From Lachnoclostridium sp. UBA1308 (GTDB lineage: Bacteria > Bacillota > Clostridia > Lachnospirales > Lachnospiraceae): a stretch of 64,000 bases of DNA. Under the pieces are notes generated by a model. The model saw only the letters and a list, made by a program, of their open reading frames with translations, was not told the DNA's origin and did no database searches. The stretch spans positions 163,944-227,943 of the forward strand of contig DBTU01000037.1 of the NCBI GenBank assembly GCA_002307215.1, given 5' to 3'. Positions 8,304-18,044 of this stretch are shown in pieces (position 1 is the first letter of the stretch; each line of letters opens with the position of its first letter). Made by a program: the position numbers and the translations under genes.

Positions 8304-8963
8304 TTAAATCAATTTTTTTTGATAAAGTATTCTTGCAACACCTATTGATATCAAAGCTCCTACCGGTACCAGTATTCCAACCGATTTTGCCAGAGCAGGC
8401 ACAAGCAGAAACAGAATAACCATAAAGCATAAAGGCGCGATTGATATCTTCCAGTTTTTACTTACATATACAACGGCAAGTCCGCCAAACAGAGACGGTA
8501 AAATGTTATCAAAGGCCGGTTTTAATGTCGGTGAATCAATGATGGGAGAAAGCTGAGCCAGTAAAAGTACTCCGGCCGCGATTACCAGTGTGGTGACAAT
8601 GGAGGAGGTTGCGATGGCTATGGTTGATATGATTTCTCCTTCCTCCGTACCGGATTTTACTTTTGCATTCTCCATAGCACTCAAGGCACTTGGAACTTTT
8701 AGATTAGTTAAATTGCCGGTTACGAATCCCAAATAGGATCCGCAGGTTCCAAGCATTGGCGTATAAGTTATAACTTCAATGACACCTACTGTCCAAAAGA
8801 TCGGAGCAACACCCATGAGACCGGTCAGTACCGGAGTGAATCCGGGCCATGCATTATAATAAATACAGATTGAAATCGGAACACATAATAACATAACAAT
8901 TGCCGTCCAGATCCATATCTGTCCGTAAACATGTGATACTTCATCATAAGATTTTTTATTCAT
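8304..8963 (-). CDS. multi-spanning membrane protein, second half of a two-gene transporter
   Basis: 219 aa with about six hydrophobic helices and no signal peptide or catalytic motif. I do not recognise a named family with certainty. It starts 12 bp after the stop of the DUF5058-like gene, with an excellent GGGGGG ribosome binding site 7 nt before the ATG at 8963 (a GTG at 8966 is in frame). The central part holds a soluble stretch KVKSGTEEGEIISTIAIATS, reminiscent of a conserved loop in a paired transporter subunit. Its arrangement with the DUF5058-like protein and an M20 peptidase suggests that the two membrane proteins form one permease. Confidence 0.7.
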   Translation of the reverse strand: MNKKSYDEVSHVYGQIWIWTAIVMLLCVPISICIYYNAWPGFTPVLTGLMGVAPIFWTVGVIEVITYTPMLGTCGSYLGFVTGNLTNLKVPSALSAMENAKVKSGTEEGEIISTIAIATSSIVTTLVIAAGVLLLAQLSPIIDSPTLKPAFDNILPSLFGGLAVVYVSKNWKISIAPLCFMVILFLLVPALAKSVGILVPVGALISIGVARILYQKKLI

Positions 8964-8975
8964 CACTCTTCCCCC

Positions 8976-9698
8976 CTATCCAATCAATGGTGTTATTACC
9001 ACTGCAAAAGCCATTGCTCCAATCATACTAATGGGCAATGCATAGTTTTTCATCCATTCCATTTTACATACCTTATACAAAATACCGCAGAGAGCCATTA
9101 AAAATGCTGAAAACAAGAGGACAAATAAAGGAATAAAGCCGGGCAGACCACTTCTGACATCTGCAAATACCATTCCAAGAAATGCGGAAATCATACCGAG
9201 AAACATGGCGGTAACAAATAGTTCACCCCATTTATTGTCTTTGTTTTTAATGGACAGCAAACCTTTTTGAATCCGCTTTAATAATATAGGAACGAGAAGA
9301 ATACTTGGCATAATACCGAGAGTCATTACCCAGGCAATCGCAGTATAAGCTTTCGGATCTGTTATCGTTTCGGAAAGTGAAATACCCAGTGCCTTAGCTG
9401 TTGATGTTGCAGCCGGAAGCTCATAGGTGATTGCTCCAATCACACTTAGCCTGATCCACGGTAGCGGTAATCCAAGAAATTTTGATAAAGTAACCACACC
9501 TAGAAGTATTGATACCGCCGGTGCAATCGTAAAGATTGCTGTTGAAATAATAATTTTTTTAACTTGAGGCATGTCCATTCCTATCACTCTCGCTCTTTTG
9601 TAAGCTCTGATTAAGAAAAAACCGGACTGAGCGATTACGAACAGAATGACGATGATTGCTATCACATAAAGGAAACCGCTATTCGGATTGAAATGCAT
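8976..9698 (-). CDS. DUF5058-like membrane protein
   Basis: 240 aa, six or seven predicted transmembrane helices. From memory it resembles DUF5058, a Firmicute membrane family of unassigned function; that assignment needs a profile search. The ATG is preceded by GGGGG at 7 nt. It is the first gene of a minus-strand unit of two membrane proteins and an M20 peptidase. Positively charged loops (RAYKRARVIGMDMPQVKK, KRIQKGLLSIKNKDNKW) suggest cytoplasmic sides. A transporter role is inference from context. Confidence 0.7.
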   Translation of the reverse strand: MHFNPNSGFLYVIAIIVILFVIAQSGFFLIRAYKRARVIGMDMPQVKKIIISTAIFTIAPAVSILLGVVTLSKFLGLPLPWIRLSVIGAITYELPAATSTAKALGISLSETITDPKAYTAIAWVMTLGIMPSILLVPILLKRIQKGLLSIKNKDNKWGELFVTAMFLGMISAFLGMVFADVRSGLPGFIPLFVLLFSAFLMALCGILYKVCKMEWMKNYALPISMIGAMAFAVVITPLIG

Positions 9699-9796
9699 TG
9701 GAAAACCCCCTTCATAATTTACTGATTATAAATAAATATACCATTTTGTGGAATACTCTGCAATACAGTTGCTTCCATAATATAAATGCATTCAAA

Positions 9797-9834
9797 AATA
9801 CGGGAATGTTGATTTTTTGCAACACACCCGTATT
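9797..9834 (-). terminator. rho-independent terminator after the GH95 gene
   Basis: On the minus strand AATACGGG pairs with CCCGTATT, and inner bases GTTG/CAAC extend the stem. Five T follow. It is 52 bp beyond the stop of the GH95 gene at 9886 and would end that transcript before the DUF5058-like unit. Confidence 0.75.
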
Positions 9835-9885
9835 ATTTGAGAATAACTTATTTAAAATTGTTTATAGACAAGGAATCCTGCCGGT

Positions 9886-12243
9886 TCAATTGAACGGTAC
9901 AAGCTTGTAGGTCTTGCCTCCCTCGACATTAAATACAAATCCTATTTCGGTCTTTATCACAGGAACCTGCAAATTGTCACACGTCACCTTCAGTTTATCA
10001 CCAACCACCTCAATGGATTCGCAAAACTGCGGTCGAACAACAGCCTCCACAAGTTTTCCATTCTTCCATACCATATCAACCTCACGTGCTCCGCGTGCAC
10101 GTAGACCGGTGATACTGCCGTCCCTCCACGAAGTGGGTAATGCCGGCAGGAAATGCAGCGCGATGTGGCTTTGCAATAAGCATTCCGCTATGCCCGCAGT
10201 GGCGCCCAGGTTGCCGTCTATCTGAAAAACTCGTATGGCATTGAGAAAGTTACGAACTGTGGAGTCTGTGAGCATCCTTTTAATGTCCCGATCCGTCTTC
10301 TCTCCGTCCAGTAGTCTTGCATCCAAGTTAATGTACCACGCTAACGGCCAGCCTCTCTTTCCTGCACCATGTTCTACACGCAGTTCCAGAGACTTATTAA
10401 CGGCCTGCATCAACTCCGGTGTATCACGCCAATTAATGCTACGGCCGGGATAACAGGCAAATAAATGTGAAACGTGCCCCATACCGGGTGTAAGCTCTGG
10501 GTATTCTTGATCCCATTCGAGCAATTGTCCCATTGAGCCGATTTTATCCTCCGGAAGACGTGCAATTATATTTGCAAATGTTTCGGATAGCTCCCGATCC
10601 ACACCCAGAAGCTGTTGTGTCTCGATACATGCAGCAAAGAACTCACGCAGAATCTGATTATCCATTGCAGGACCTACGCAAAGCGGTGTGTCATATCCAT
10701 CCGGTAGGACGTAGCGGTTCTCGGGTGATATAGATGGACAGGTGACAAGCTTATTGTCTACCTCAATTAAATAATCCTCATAGAACAAGGCCATATCTCG
10801 CAGAATCGGATACATCCTGTGTAGAATATCCGGATCCTTGGTATACAGATAATGTTCCCAAACATGTAGACCTAGCCAAGCACCTCCAGTCACCCAAGGC
10901 ATGGCTGCCATGTACCAATCCTGAGGTGCGCAATCACCATATAAATCCGTGTTGTGATGACAGACCATACCGCGCATACCATACATAACACGTGCCGTTT
11001 CTCGGCCCTTTTCCTGCATCGTCTCAAGCAAATCCATAAGTGGCATGTGCAATTCAGAAAGATTGCCTATTTCCACAGGCCAATAGTTCATCTGCAGATT
11101 AATGTTTATTGTGTACTTGCTATCCCACATCGGCATGAAGTCAGCATTCCAAATTCCCTGTAGATTAAGTGCCGAACTGCCCTCTCGCCCACCGGAGACA
11201 ATGAGATAACGACCAAACTGAAAATACAACGCTGCCAACGCAGGGTCGTTGCCACCTGCTCTAACTGCTGCAATCCTCTCATCGATCGGTATCGCTGATG
11301 TAGGACCCAAATCCAATACACACCGGCTCATCAGCGTAGAGAAATCCTTAATGTGTTCCTCCCTTAACGCCTCGTAGCCTTTCTTTTCTGCCTCATCCAG
11401 TCGTTTAAACACTTCCGATACAGGGTCTTCAAAGCGGTTAGAGGTCGCTGAAGCCAGATATAATATAACTTCTCCACAATTTCTCGCGAGTAGCTGTGAG
11501 ACGGGATTGTGAATCTCGCCGTCGCACACAATACGTACGGCTGTGGCAAATTCCACTTCGGCATCATGGCCGCGCATGAGGAAGGTATGATCGTCTATGG
11601 TGCGGATTGAATCGGCATTTGGTGCCCCCCAACCGCCATTACTCACCATCTTTCCCGGCCTTCGATCATCCATAGTAATCGCATCTGAAATGCCGATGCG
11701 ATTCATCATGACATCCAGGTTAATAGCGCCTGAAGTTTCGCTACAATAGCGGATACACATCACCTGTGCCGGGTGGCTGATATACATTTCTCGTTGGTAA
11801 CGGATACCCTCCTGTGTATGCTTGATACTAAGTACACCCTTCATCAGATCAAGATCAGAGGTATAGTCCTCAGCTCCCGTACTATTTGGAATGACACCCA
11901 TAGTAAAAGGTAAATGCTGATTCAGAGCGATATCCAACTCGCCCAATAATGTATAATGGCGCATACAGCCCGGCGTACCGGCCATATACTGCATGATTAG
12001 TTCCTCGGCATGGTACATGTCTCCCAAGAGCACTAGGCGTCTAATTTCCGGAAGCTTTTCCTTTAGTGAGGGATTGTTTCGATCCATAAATGCGCCATAC
12101 CATAGGGAGTCGTCATTTAATTGAATACGTTCCACGCAGGTGTGACCGTAGACCATTGCCCCAAGTCTGCCGTTGCCAAGCGGCATCGCGTCATCCCAGA
12201 CCGCTGCCGGAGTGTTATAATGAAGCTGATAAGGTTGTTCCAT
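9886..12243 (-). CDS. GH95 family glycosidase (alpha-L-fucosidase / alpha-L-galactosidase type), paralogue 1
   Basis: 785 aa with no signal peptide, so cytoplasmic. The architecture is that of GH95: N-terminal beta-sandwich (PLGNGRLGAMVYG), linker, (alpha/alpha)6 barrel and small C-terminal beta domain. Residues equivalent to the catalytic set of the Bifidobacterium enzyme AfcA are present: the Asn pair N380/N382 in TININLQMNYW, the acid E508 in PSISPEN, and D676 in QIDGNLG. It should remove alpha-linked L-fucose or L-galactose from imported oligosaccharides. GGAG precedes the ATG. It lies 118 bp downstream of a flavoprotein gene, separated by repeat copy B, so it may be the last gene of the glycyl radical enzyme run. 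Confidence 0.92.
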   Translation of the reverse strand: MEQPYQLHYNTPAAVWDDAMPLGNGRLGAMVYGHTCVERIQLNDDSLWYGAFMDRNNPSLKEKLPEIRRLVLLGDMYHAEELIMQYMAGTPGCMRHYTLLGELDIALNQHLPFTMGVIPNSTGAEDYTSDLDLMKGVLSIKHTQEGIRYQREMYISHPAQVMCIRYCSETSGAINLDVMMNRIGISDAITMDDRRPGKMVSNGGWGAPNADSIRTIDDHTFLMRGHDAEVEFATAVRIVCDGEIHNPVSQLLARNCGEVILYLASATSNRFEDPVSEVFKRLDEAEKKGYEALREEHIKDFSTLMSRCVLDLGPTSAIPIDERIAAVRAGGNDPALAALYFQFGRYLIVSGGREGSSALNLQGIWNADFMPMWDSKYTININLQMNYWPVEIGNLSELHMPLMDLLETMQEKGRETARVMYGMRGMVCHHNTDLYGDCAPQDWYMAAMPWVTGGAWLGLHVWEHYLYTKDPDILHRMYPILRDMALFYEDYLIEVDNKLVTCPSISPENRYVLPDGYDTPLCVGPAMDNQILREFFAACIETQQLLGVDRELSETFANIIARLPEDKIGSMGQLLEWDQEYPELTPGMGHVSHLFACYPGRSINWRDTPELMQAVNKSLELRVEHGAGKRGWPLAWYINLDARLLDGEKTDRDIKRMLTDSTVRNFLNAIRVFQIDGNLGATAGIAECLLQSHIALHFLPALPTSWRDGSITGLRARGAREVDMVWKNGKLVEAVVRPQFCESIEVVGDKLKVTCDNLQVPVIKTEIGFVFNVEGGKTYKLVPFN

Positions 12244-12245
12244 AA

Positions 12246-12366
12246 TTTATCTCCATTCTACCCTTTGAATTAGTATGTGCCGAGGACTACGCAGGCACAT
12301 ACTTATAAATGTGAATTATGCTTTTCAATAATTCACATTTATCTCCATTCTACCCTTTGAATTAGT
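12246..12366 (+). repeat. dispersed two-hairpin repeat, copy B, flanked by a 29-bp direct repeat
   Basis: Hairpin 1 is perfect, AGTATGTGCC (12272-12281) with GGCACATACT (12294-12303). Hairpin 2 is perfect, AATGTGAATTAT (12308-12319) with ATAATTCACATT (12328-12339). A 29-bp sequence, 12246-12274, is repeated exactly at 12338-12366, so the unit looks like a 92-bp tandem duplication start. The first direct repeat carries the GGAG ribosome binding site of the GH95 gene. The second contains the stop codon of the flavoprotein gene (12362-12364). Confidence 0.9.
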
Positions 12367-13654
12367 CAATTAATACATCAAGTTCCTGAATCAATACATT
12401 CCTCAGTTCAGATACATCCAGTGCTCTCGGTTGCAGTCCTTTCTTTGAACAAATTGCTGCTGCAGTTCCTGCAGCCTCACCGAGTTCCAGCATATTACCC
12501 ATGGATTTTCCGGCACAATGTCCCATGAAGGTTGCGGAGGCACAGCGGCCGGCAATAAGTAAACCATCTACATTTTTCGGTACCAGTGATCGATAAGGAT
12601 AGGAATATCCTGATTTCATAGGGCCCATATAGATCTGATTTGCATCGATATAACCGTATTTTCTTGCAACTGTATCCTCAAATTCCGGCCCCTCCTGGGA
12701 ATCTTCCAAGGTCTGCACATATTCACCCACAATGCGCCGGGTATCGCGTACCCCCAGAATGTTTCCAACCTTATCAAGGAAGCAGTGTTCCGTACCCGGT
12801 ACTTTGTAATCTTTGAATACGCGCACCATATCGATTGCCACCTGTAGCCCGTTCCTACGGGCTTTGGTTAGATCATCGGAGTTCAAACCGTTTGATGTCA
12901 GGCTTTGATTTCTCCAGGCACCGTTATTAACCCCTATAATACCGGGTAGAGTCCCTTCATTAAAGCCATACCATGCGGCAACATAGTAATTCTTTGTATG
13001 GGCTTCGTCCATTAATGCGTTAAACTCCTTATAATTACCAAGCCATGCAAAGAAATCCGCCTTGTCTATTCCGCCCAGAGAATAACCGAGCGTGATAGGC
13101 ATATGGATACTGTCTTCTTCTCTACCCTCCATATATTCACATCCCGCCGCATAGGCTACGTCGCCGTCTCCTGTAGCATCAATAACAATATCAGCTGAAT
13201 AAGCTATGTATCCTCTCTTTTCCTTTACGACGACACCTGTTACTTTGTTACCCTCTTTTAATACATCCACAACAGGACTATACATTCTGTAATGGATACC
13301 TAACTCTTCCAGCATTTCGTAAATTGCCAGTTCTGAGTATTCCACGTGACAGCTAAGTCCATCACCGTTTACTTTATCCTCACTGCCCGGTCTGGATGCG
13401 GCTTCGCCTAATTTTTCAATGTGTCTAACTAACATATCATGGGCAAAGGAACGTTTTTGTTTATCAATTTTCAATCTGTTAATCGGCATCCAAGGTACTG
13501 CATTGATGATTCCACCGGGTAGGTTTGCACTCTCTAAAAGCATTACCTTCGAACCGCAGCGGGCTGCAGCAAGCGCTGCTCCAAGTCCTGCCGGTCCACT
13601 TCCGCAAACAATTACATCATACTGCTCTTTTGCTACAAATTCCATTGTTTTCAT
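12362..13654 (-). CDS. FAD-dependent oxidoreductase (FAD_oxidored family), flavoprotein 1 of the radical-enzyme locus
   Basis: 430 aa. An N-terminal Rossmann motif, VIVCGSGPAGLG (Gly18-Gly23), binds the ADP part of FAD. The DATGDGD segment and the C-terminal LIAGRCASATF...GEAAGTAAAICSKKG complete an FAD_oxidored (PF12831-like) protein. It has no membrane segment and no Fe-S cysteines. It differs from the other two flavoproteins of this locus, lacking their DAHMSTRNTVSC segment, so it is not a simple duplicate. The start at 13654 follows GGAGGTGGAG by 6 nt; upstream in-frame ATGs lie before that site. The gene is downstream of the activase gene in the same run. The electron acceptor and substrate are unknown. 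Confidence 0.85.
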   Translation of the reverse strand: MKTMEFVAKEQYDVIVCGSGPAGLGAALAAARCGSKVMLLESANLPGGIINAVPWMPINRLKIDKQKRSFAHDMLVRHIEKLGEAASRPGSEDKVNGDGLSCHVEYSELAIYEMLEELGIHYRMYSPVVDVLKEGNKVTGVVVKEKRGYIAYSADIVIDATGDGDVAYAAGCEYMEGREEDSIHMPITLGYSLGGIDKADFFAWLGNYKEFNALMDEAHTKNYYVAAWYGFNEGTLPGIIGVNNGAWRNQSLTSNGLNSDDLTKARRNGLQVAIDMVRVFKDYKVPGTEHCFLDKVGNILGVRDTRRIVGEYVQTLEDSQEGPEFEDTVARKYGYIDANQIYMGPMKSGYSYPYRSLVPKNVDGLLIAGRCASATFMGHCAGKSMGNMLELGEAAGTAAAICSKKGLQPRALDVSELRNVLIQELDVLID

Positions 13655-13751
13655 ATTAATCTCCACCTCCATCATAATTTGAACATTTATAATTATTGGA
13701 ACATAATAATGAAACGATATTTTACAAATCTATTCTCTCATGATTCTAATC

Positions 13752-14672
13752 TCAATACACCACAGGTAGATCATGCTGCTTGAACCACCCTGATATCTTT
13801 TCCATTTCTTCCTTGGAGGGTCCTTCCACCTGAGGCATTGTGTCCAATCTTGCGACAGCAGTGAATTTCGATCTGGCCATGGAATGATATTTGAGTAGCC
13901 TAACTGTCTTTACACTTGTAATTTCTTTCAGAAATTCAGCAGTACGATTCAAATTGTCATAACTGTTATTAATACCTGGAATGATTGGTATTCGTATCTC
14001 GACGGCTTTATCATGCATTCCGAGATTTTTAAGATTCTCAAGGATTAGCCGATTCGGAACCCCGGTATATCTTTCGTGTAATTCAGATTCCATGTGCTTT
14101 ATGTCATAGAGGAATAAATCTGTATCCTGTAATACTTGCTCGAAGGCATGCCATGACACATATCCGGATGTATCAACCGCAGTATGGATACCTGCTTCCT
14201 TGCAGCTCCTAAGAAGCTTAGCAATAAACTCAACCTGAAGCAGCGGTTCGCCTCCCGACAAGGTAACACCGCCAACCGAGTTATTGTAGAAATCCATGTC
14301 CGGCAATATTTCATCCATTATATCACCGACTGATACTTCTCTTCCATATAACATAAGGGCTTGCGGATAACATACTTCCGTACATTTTCCGCACAAAAGA
14401 CATTTTTGTCTGTCAAACAGTCTTATTCCGTCGTTACTCATCAGCTGTGCCCCATTTGGACATTCTTCAACACAAGCTCCACAACCGGAACATTTTCGCG
14501 AAAAATATGCAATCTCAGGCTTGGTACTGATGCCTTCCGGGTTGTGGCACCAGACACAGCTGAGCGGACAACCCTTTAGGAATATCGTAGTTCGAATACC
14601 GGGGCCGTCATGGATGGAAAATCGTTTTATTTCAAATATCTTACCGGTCAATTTCTGTGGACTTTCTTTCAT
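13752..14672 (-). CDS. glycyl radical enzyme activating enzyme (radical SAM, two extra 4Fe-4S sites)
   Basis: 306 aa. The radical SAM triad is C35, C39, C42 in GCPLSCVWCHNPEG. A ferredoxin-like insert has two CxxCxxCxxxC clusters (C61/64/67/71 and C91/94/97/101), and the SAM-binding SGGEP lies at about 139-143. It would reduce S-adenosylmethionine and abstract hydrogen from the C-terminal glycine of the partner radical enzyme. The two-cluster insert is typical of activases for dehydratase- and lyase-type glycyl radical enzymes rather than of PflA. A TTG at 14684 is open, but GAGG lies 6 nt before the ATG at 14672. It begins 68 bp after the radical enzyme gene ends. Confidence 0.94.
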   Translation of the reverse strand: MKESPQKLTGKIFEIKRFSIHDGPGIRTTIFLKGCPLSCVWCHNPEGISTKPEIAYFSRKCSGCGACVEECPNGAQLMSNDGIRLFDRQKCLLCGKCTEVCYPQALMLYGREVSVGDIMDEILPDMDFYNNSVGGVTLSGGEPLLQVEFIAKLLRSCKEAGIHTAVDTSGYVSWHAFEQVLQDTDLFLYDIKHMESELHERYTGVPNRLILENLKNLGMHDKAVEIRIPIIPGINNSYDNLNRTAEFLKEITSVKTVRLLKYHSMARSKFTAVARLDTMPQVEGPSKEEMEKISGWFKQHDLPVVY

Positions 14673-14740
14673 CAGGCACCTCAATCTAATGTAAATTACG
14701 AGTTGAAAAATCCGATCGTTCGTATCCTCTTTACATTGTT

Positions 14741-16987
14741 TTAGAATGTATGTTTATTTTCTTCGATAAACTGATTTTGCTCATATTCGGATAGCGTAAT
14801 AAAATAGACATTCCAACCGGTAACACGAATTTGCAATGTCGCGTAGCGTTCCGGAAAGCGTTGTGCTTCACGCAACATTTCGGTATCAAATATATTAAAT
14901 TGTAGGGCGTATCCGCCTTTTGCAAAGTAGGTCTTAATCAGGGCAACAAACGCATCAAGCCCCTCACTACCGTTAATTGCTGATGGATGCAAATTGATAT
15001 CCAATACTGATCCATTCGGAATCTCGAGGAAATCTAATTTACTAACGGAGTTGATGAGAGCTGTGACTCCTTTCGTGTCCATACCGGTCATTGCATTTAA
15101 TCCAGGGGACAAGGGGGTACCTGCTTTTCTGCCGTCAGCAAGTGCACCGGTGCATTTGCCGAAGCTCCAACGATAGGTAAGTGAAAACATAGAGGCCTGG
15201 AACCATCCACCTCTGTTATTTCTGCTATTGTTCACCTTCGAGGTATACCAGTCCGATATCTTTTTTCCATACAAATCAGCTTCGGGATTGTCATTACCCC
15301 ATTTTGGCAGGCGGTGGAGAATGTACTGTCTAAGTTGCTCAAACCCCACGTAATCGTTCTTTAGAGCTTTGTTAAGTTCCTCCATCGTAACACGTTTTTC
15401 ATCAAATACCAGATGTTTAACCGAGATTAATGAATCAACAGCATTCGCAAGGCATGACCCCATACATCCGGTATTATTATACTTCGGGCCCTGTTGTCCT
15501 ACGTCTTTTCCCCTCTCCAGACAGTCAATAAAGGTGCCTGCCAGCAGTGGTGACGGATTAATCTCAGGCCAGTAATTTTCGAATGCTCTGATACATTCCA
15601 TCGCCTCCTCAACCTGATAATCCAGCTGTTGCAAACAGGCTTCGTAAAATTCATCAAATGATTTGAATTCTCTTTCATCACCGGTTCTCGGACCAAATTT
15701 TATTCCGCACATCGGATCGGTTCCATTATTTTGAGCCAACTCCACGCATTTTGCAAGATTCACCCGAATGCTCATATTACAGGCAATCTCTTTGCCCTCC
15801 ACTGCCGGCTCATAACAACCGATCAAGGTATACGAACGAGCCTCCTCCAGTGTTTTACCACGTCTTACAAGTGCAGGAACGGCGACCTCATCATTGATAA
15901 GAACAAAGGAAGTCTGACCATTTCTTATGATATCTGATACCCTTTTCAGAAACTTCTTTGGGGTATTCTTGCAAAACCGCACCGATAGCTTAGGATCTGT
16001 GGTTTTCAGTTCTTCGTATGCCTCCAGAGCCAGATAAGAAAGCTCATTCACCGCACTGCTTCCATCCGGATACTGACCTCCGAAGAAGAAATTCTTACCA
16101 TTGTCCCTGCCCTTTGTATTCGCAAAGAATTTTGTCCAGAAAAATTTAATTAATTCCTTAGCCTGCGTTTGTGTCAACCTTCCCGATTCGATATCTGCCT
16201 TGTAATAAGGATACATCAGCCTGTCAAAGCCACCCATGGAACGGACATATTCTCCTTCCATTTCAATCTGTTGATGCATTAGATAATATAGTTGCAAGGC
16301 TTCATGTAAGGTTTTAGGCGGTTTTTGAGTAATGTTATTTAACGATTCCGAAATTTCGGATAGGTGTAATCTGTACTGAGGAAATTCTGTTATCATTTGA
16401 TTGGCAAGTACAGAAAGTCTATTTGCGAACTCAATGGTAGACAGATATACAATGTCCAAGGCAAGGTAAAAATCCTCCTGTTCTCTTGTGATAAGTTCCC
16501 CAAAGGCATTACGGGATTCTTTTGCTTTTACAAGTAAACCCTGCAACCCGTTATCAAACAGGAACTTCCAGCCCGGCGTCAGATGCCCAAGATCAAAGAC
16601 AGCATCGACGGCTCCTATGTTTTTAGCTTGCTTTAACCAGGCAGTCTCGTGAGGCAGGTGATTTGCTTCCACTTGTGCCTGCCAAATACCGGTTAATTTT
16701 CTGAGAATATTTCCGTGGTCAAGTTTGTCGGCAAACCAATCAAGCGGGTCAACTGCAATTTGCCCCCGTGTCACAATAATATGGTAGATTTCTGCCTTTT
16801 GTATCACTTTCGGTTGTGAATTGTTATCCAAAAGATAGTGTTCGATTTCCTTTTCTAGTTCCTGAGCAGTCATACCACTCCCCTGATCAAAAACAGTTTC
16901 TTCAAATTGTTTTTCCAGATGCTTTCTGACTGCGTCAAAAGTACCCCATTCACACAATTCCCCTTCAGCTGAATAAAATTTAGTCAT
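14741..16987 (-). CDS. glycyl radical enzyme of unassigned specificity
   Basis: 748 aa, cytoplasmic, oxygen-sensitive PFL-like fold. The thiyl-radical cysteine is C391 with an acidic neighbour, in the sequence LIGCYEPAVEG. The radical glycine is G724 in QIRVTGWNVYF. The pre-loop signature RGGWFQASMFS...GALADGRKAGTPLS is also present. The Cys-x-Glu arrangement is that of dehydratases, C-N lyases and related enzymes, not of pyruvate formate-lyase (CC). Both active-site contexts are unusual: common subfamilies have GCVEP and RV(A/S)GY, whereas here Tyr392 replaces Val and Trp725 replaces Tyr. The ATG has GGAGG 6 nt upstream. It is followed by its activase and preceded by a hydroxyacid dehydrogenase gene (21 bp). 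The substrate cannot be assigned from sequence. Confidence 0.93.
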   Translation of the reverse strand: MTKFYSAEGELCEWGTFDAVRKHLEKQFEETVFDQGSGMTAQELEKEIEHYLLDNNSQPKVIQKAEIYHIIVTRGQIAVDPLDWFADKLDHGNILRKLTGIWQAQVEANHLPHETAWLKQAKNIGAVDAVFDLGHLTPGWKFLFDNGLQGLLVKAKESRNAFGELITREQEDFYLALDIVYLSTIEFANRLSVLANQMITEFPQYRLHLSEISESLNNITQKPPKTLHEALQLYYLMHQQIEMEGEYVRSMGGFDRLMYPYYKADIESGRLTQTQAKELIKFFWTKFFANTKGRDNGKNFFFGGQYPDGSSAVNELSYLALEAYEELKTTDPKLSVRFCKNTPKKFLKRVSDIIRNGQTSFVLINDEVAVPALVRRGKTLEEARSYTLIGCYEPAVEGKEIACNMSIRVNLAKCVELAQNNGTDPMCGIKFGPRTGDEREFKSFDEFYEACLQQLDYQVEEAMECIRAFENYWPEINPSPLLAGTFIDCLERGKDVGQQGPKYNNTGCMGSCLANAVDSLISVKHLVFDEKRVTMEELNKALKNDYVGFEQLRQYILHRLPKWGNDNPEADLYGKKISDWYTSKVNNSRNNRGGWFQASMFSLTYRWSFGKCTGALADGRKAGTPLSPGLNAMTGMDTKGVTALINSVSKLDFLEIPNGSVLDINLHPSAINGSEGLDAFVALIKTYFAKGGYALQFNIFDTEMLREAQRFPERYATLQIRVTGWNVYFITLSEYEQNQFIEENKHTF

Positions 16988-17008
16988 TACTTGCCTCCAT
17001 TTATCCGG

Positions 17009-17962
17009 TTAACGAACTACCACATTCTGCGGCTGTCCGTTCAACCAATTCAAAATATTATCAAAGGTAATTACCGCTCTCTTACTCATTGCTTCCTGTG
17101 TTGCAAAAGCAATATGTGGCGTTAGTACAGCATTTTTTGCATGGAAAAGTGGATGCTCGGTCTCGAGTGGCGGTTCCGTTTCAAAAACATCAATTCCTGC
17201 ACCGGCAATCCTTCCTTCATTCAAAGCTTCTGCTAACGCTGCGCTGTCAACCACCGGACCTCTTGCTGTATTAATCAGAATAGCGGTTTGTTTCATAAGA
17301 GAAAGGCGTTCTTTGTTGATCAGATGTCTTGTACTCTCCGTAAGCGGTGTATGTAAGGTAACAATATCGCTCTGAGCCATCAATTCCTCCAAGGATACGT
17401 ACTTCAGTCCATGAGAAGCGGCAACCTTTTTCTCCGTTCTGCTGTAGCCAAGTAGATCACATCCAAAAACATGGGAAATTTCGGCAACCCTCATACCGAT
17501 TGCTCCTGTTCCCACAATTCCTATTGTCTTCCCGGCAAGCTCATTACCAACTAAACCTGCCTTAGTACCACCATTTCTTACAACCGTGTCACAAGGAATT
17601 ACGTTTCGAAGTATATCTAATATTAAGCAGATTGTCAGCTCTGCTACTGAATCTGTTGAATATCCGGCGGCATTACATACAAGGATTCCTTTTTCGTCAC
17701 AGGCTTTTGCATCAATATGGTCAACACCGGTAAAAGCAACCGATATCATTTTTAGGGAATTGGCAGATCGGATTACTTCGCCATTCAGCGGAAGATTTGA
17801 TACGATTAAGATGTCAGCTTTTTGAACTCTTTGTATTAAAGTATCCGTATCCTCTATTCTGTCATACGCAATAAATTCGTGACCCTCTTTCGTCAGTATT
17901 CCTGAAATCCTGTCTAGCATTTCACCATTTATCCCTAGGGGTTCTAGCATTACAATTCGCAT
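17009..17962 (-). CDS. D-isomer-specific 2-hydroxyacid dehydrogenase family protein
   Basis: 317 aa with the two-domain fold of phosphoglycerate, glyoxylate and D-lactate dehydrogenases. The NAD(P)-binding GTGAIG is at 151-156, and the catalytic triad is Arg234 (NTARGPVVD), Glu263 (FETEPP) and His283 (LTPHIAF). It should interconvert a 2-keto acid and a D-2-hydroxy acid. It lies between two flavoproteins and the radical enzyme on the same strand (82 and 21 bp gaps). It may therefore process the product or feed the substrate of the pathway, or reoxidise NADH. AAAGGAG precedes the ATG at good distance. Confidence 0.9.
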   Translation of the reverse strand: MRIVMLEPLGINGEMLDRISGILTKEGHEFIAYDRIEDTDTLIQRVQKADILIVSNLPLNGEVIRSANSLKMISVAFTGVDHIDAKACDEKGILVCNAAGYSTDSVAELTICLILDILRNVIPCDTVVRNGGTKAGLVGNELAGKTIGIVGTGAIGMRVAEISHVFGCDLLGYSRTEKKVAASHGLKYVSLEELMAQSDIVTLHTPLTESTRHLINKERLSLMKQTAILINTARGPVVDSAALAEALNEGRIAGAGIDVFETEPPLETEHPLFHAKNAVLTPHIAFATQEAMSKRAVITFDNILNWLNGQPQNVVVR

Positions 17963-18044
17963 ATATTTCTCCTTTTACCTTAAGTAATTTCACTATATAA
18001 AATTTAATTTCATAAACATATTATATCATTTGATTGAGTCACCG

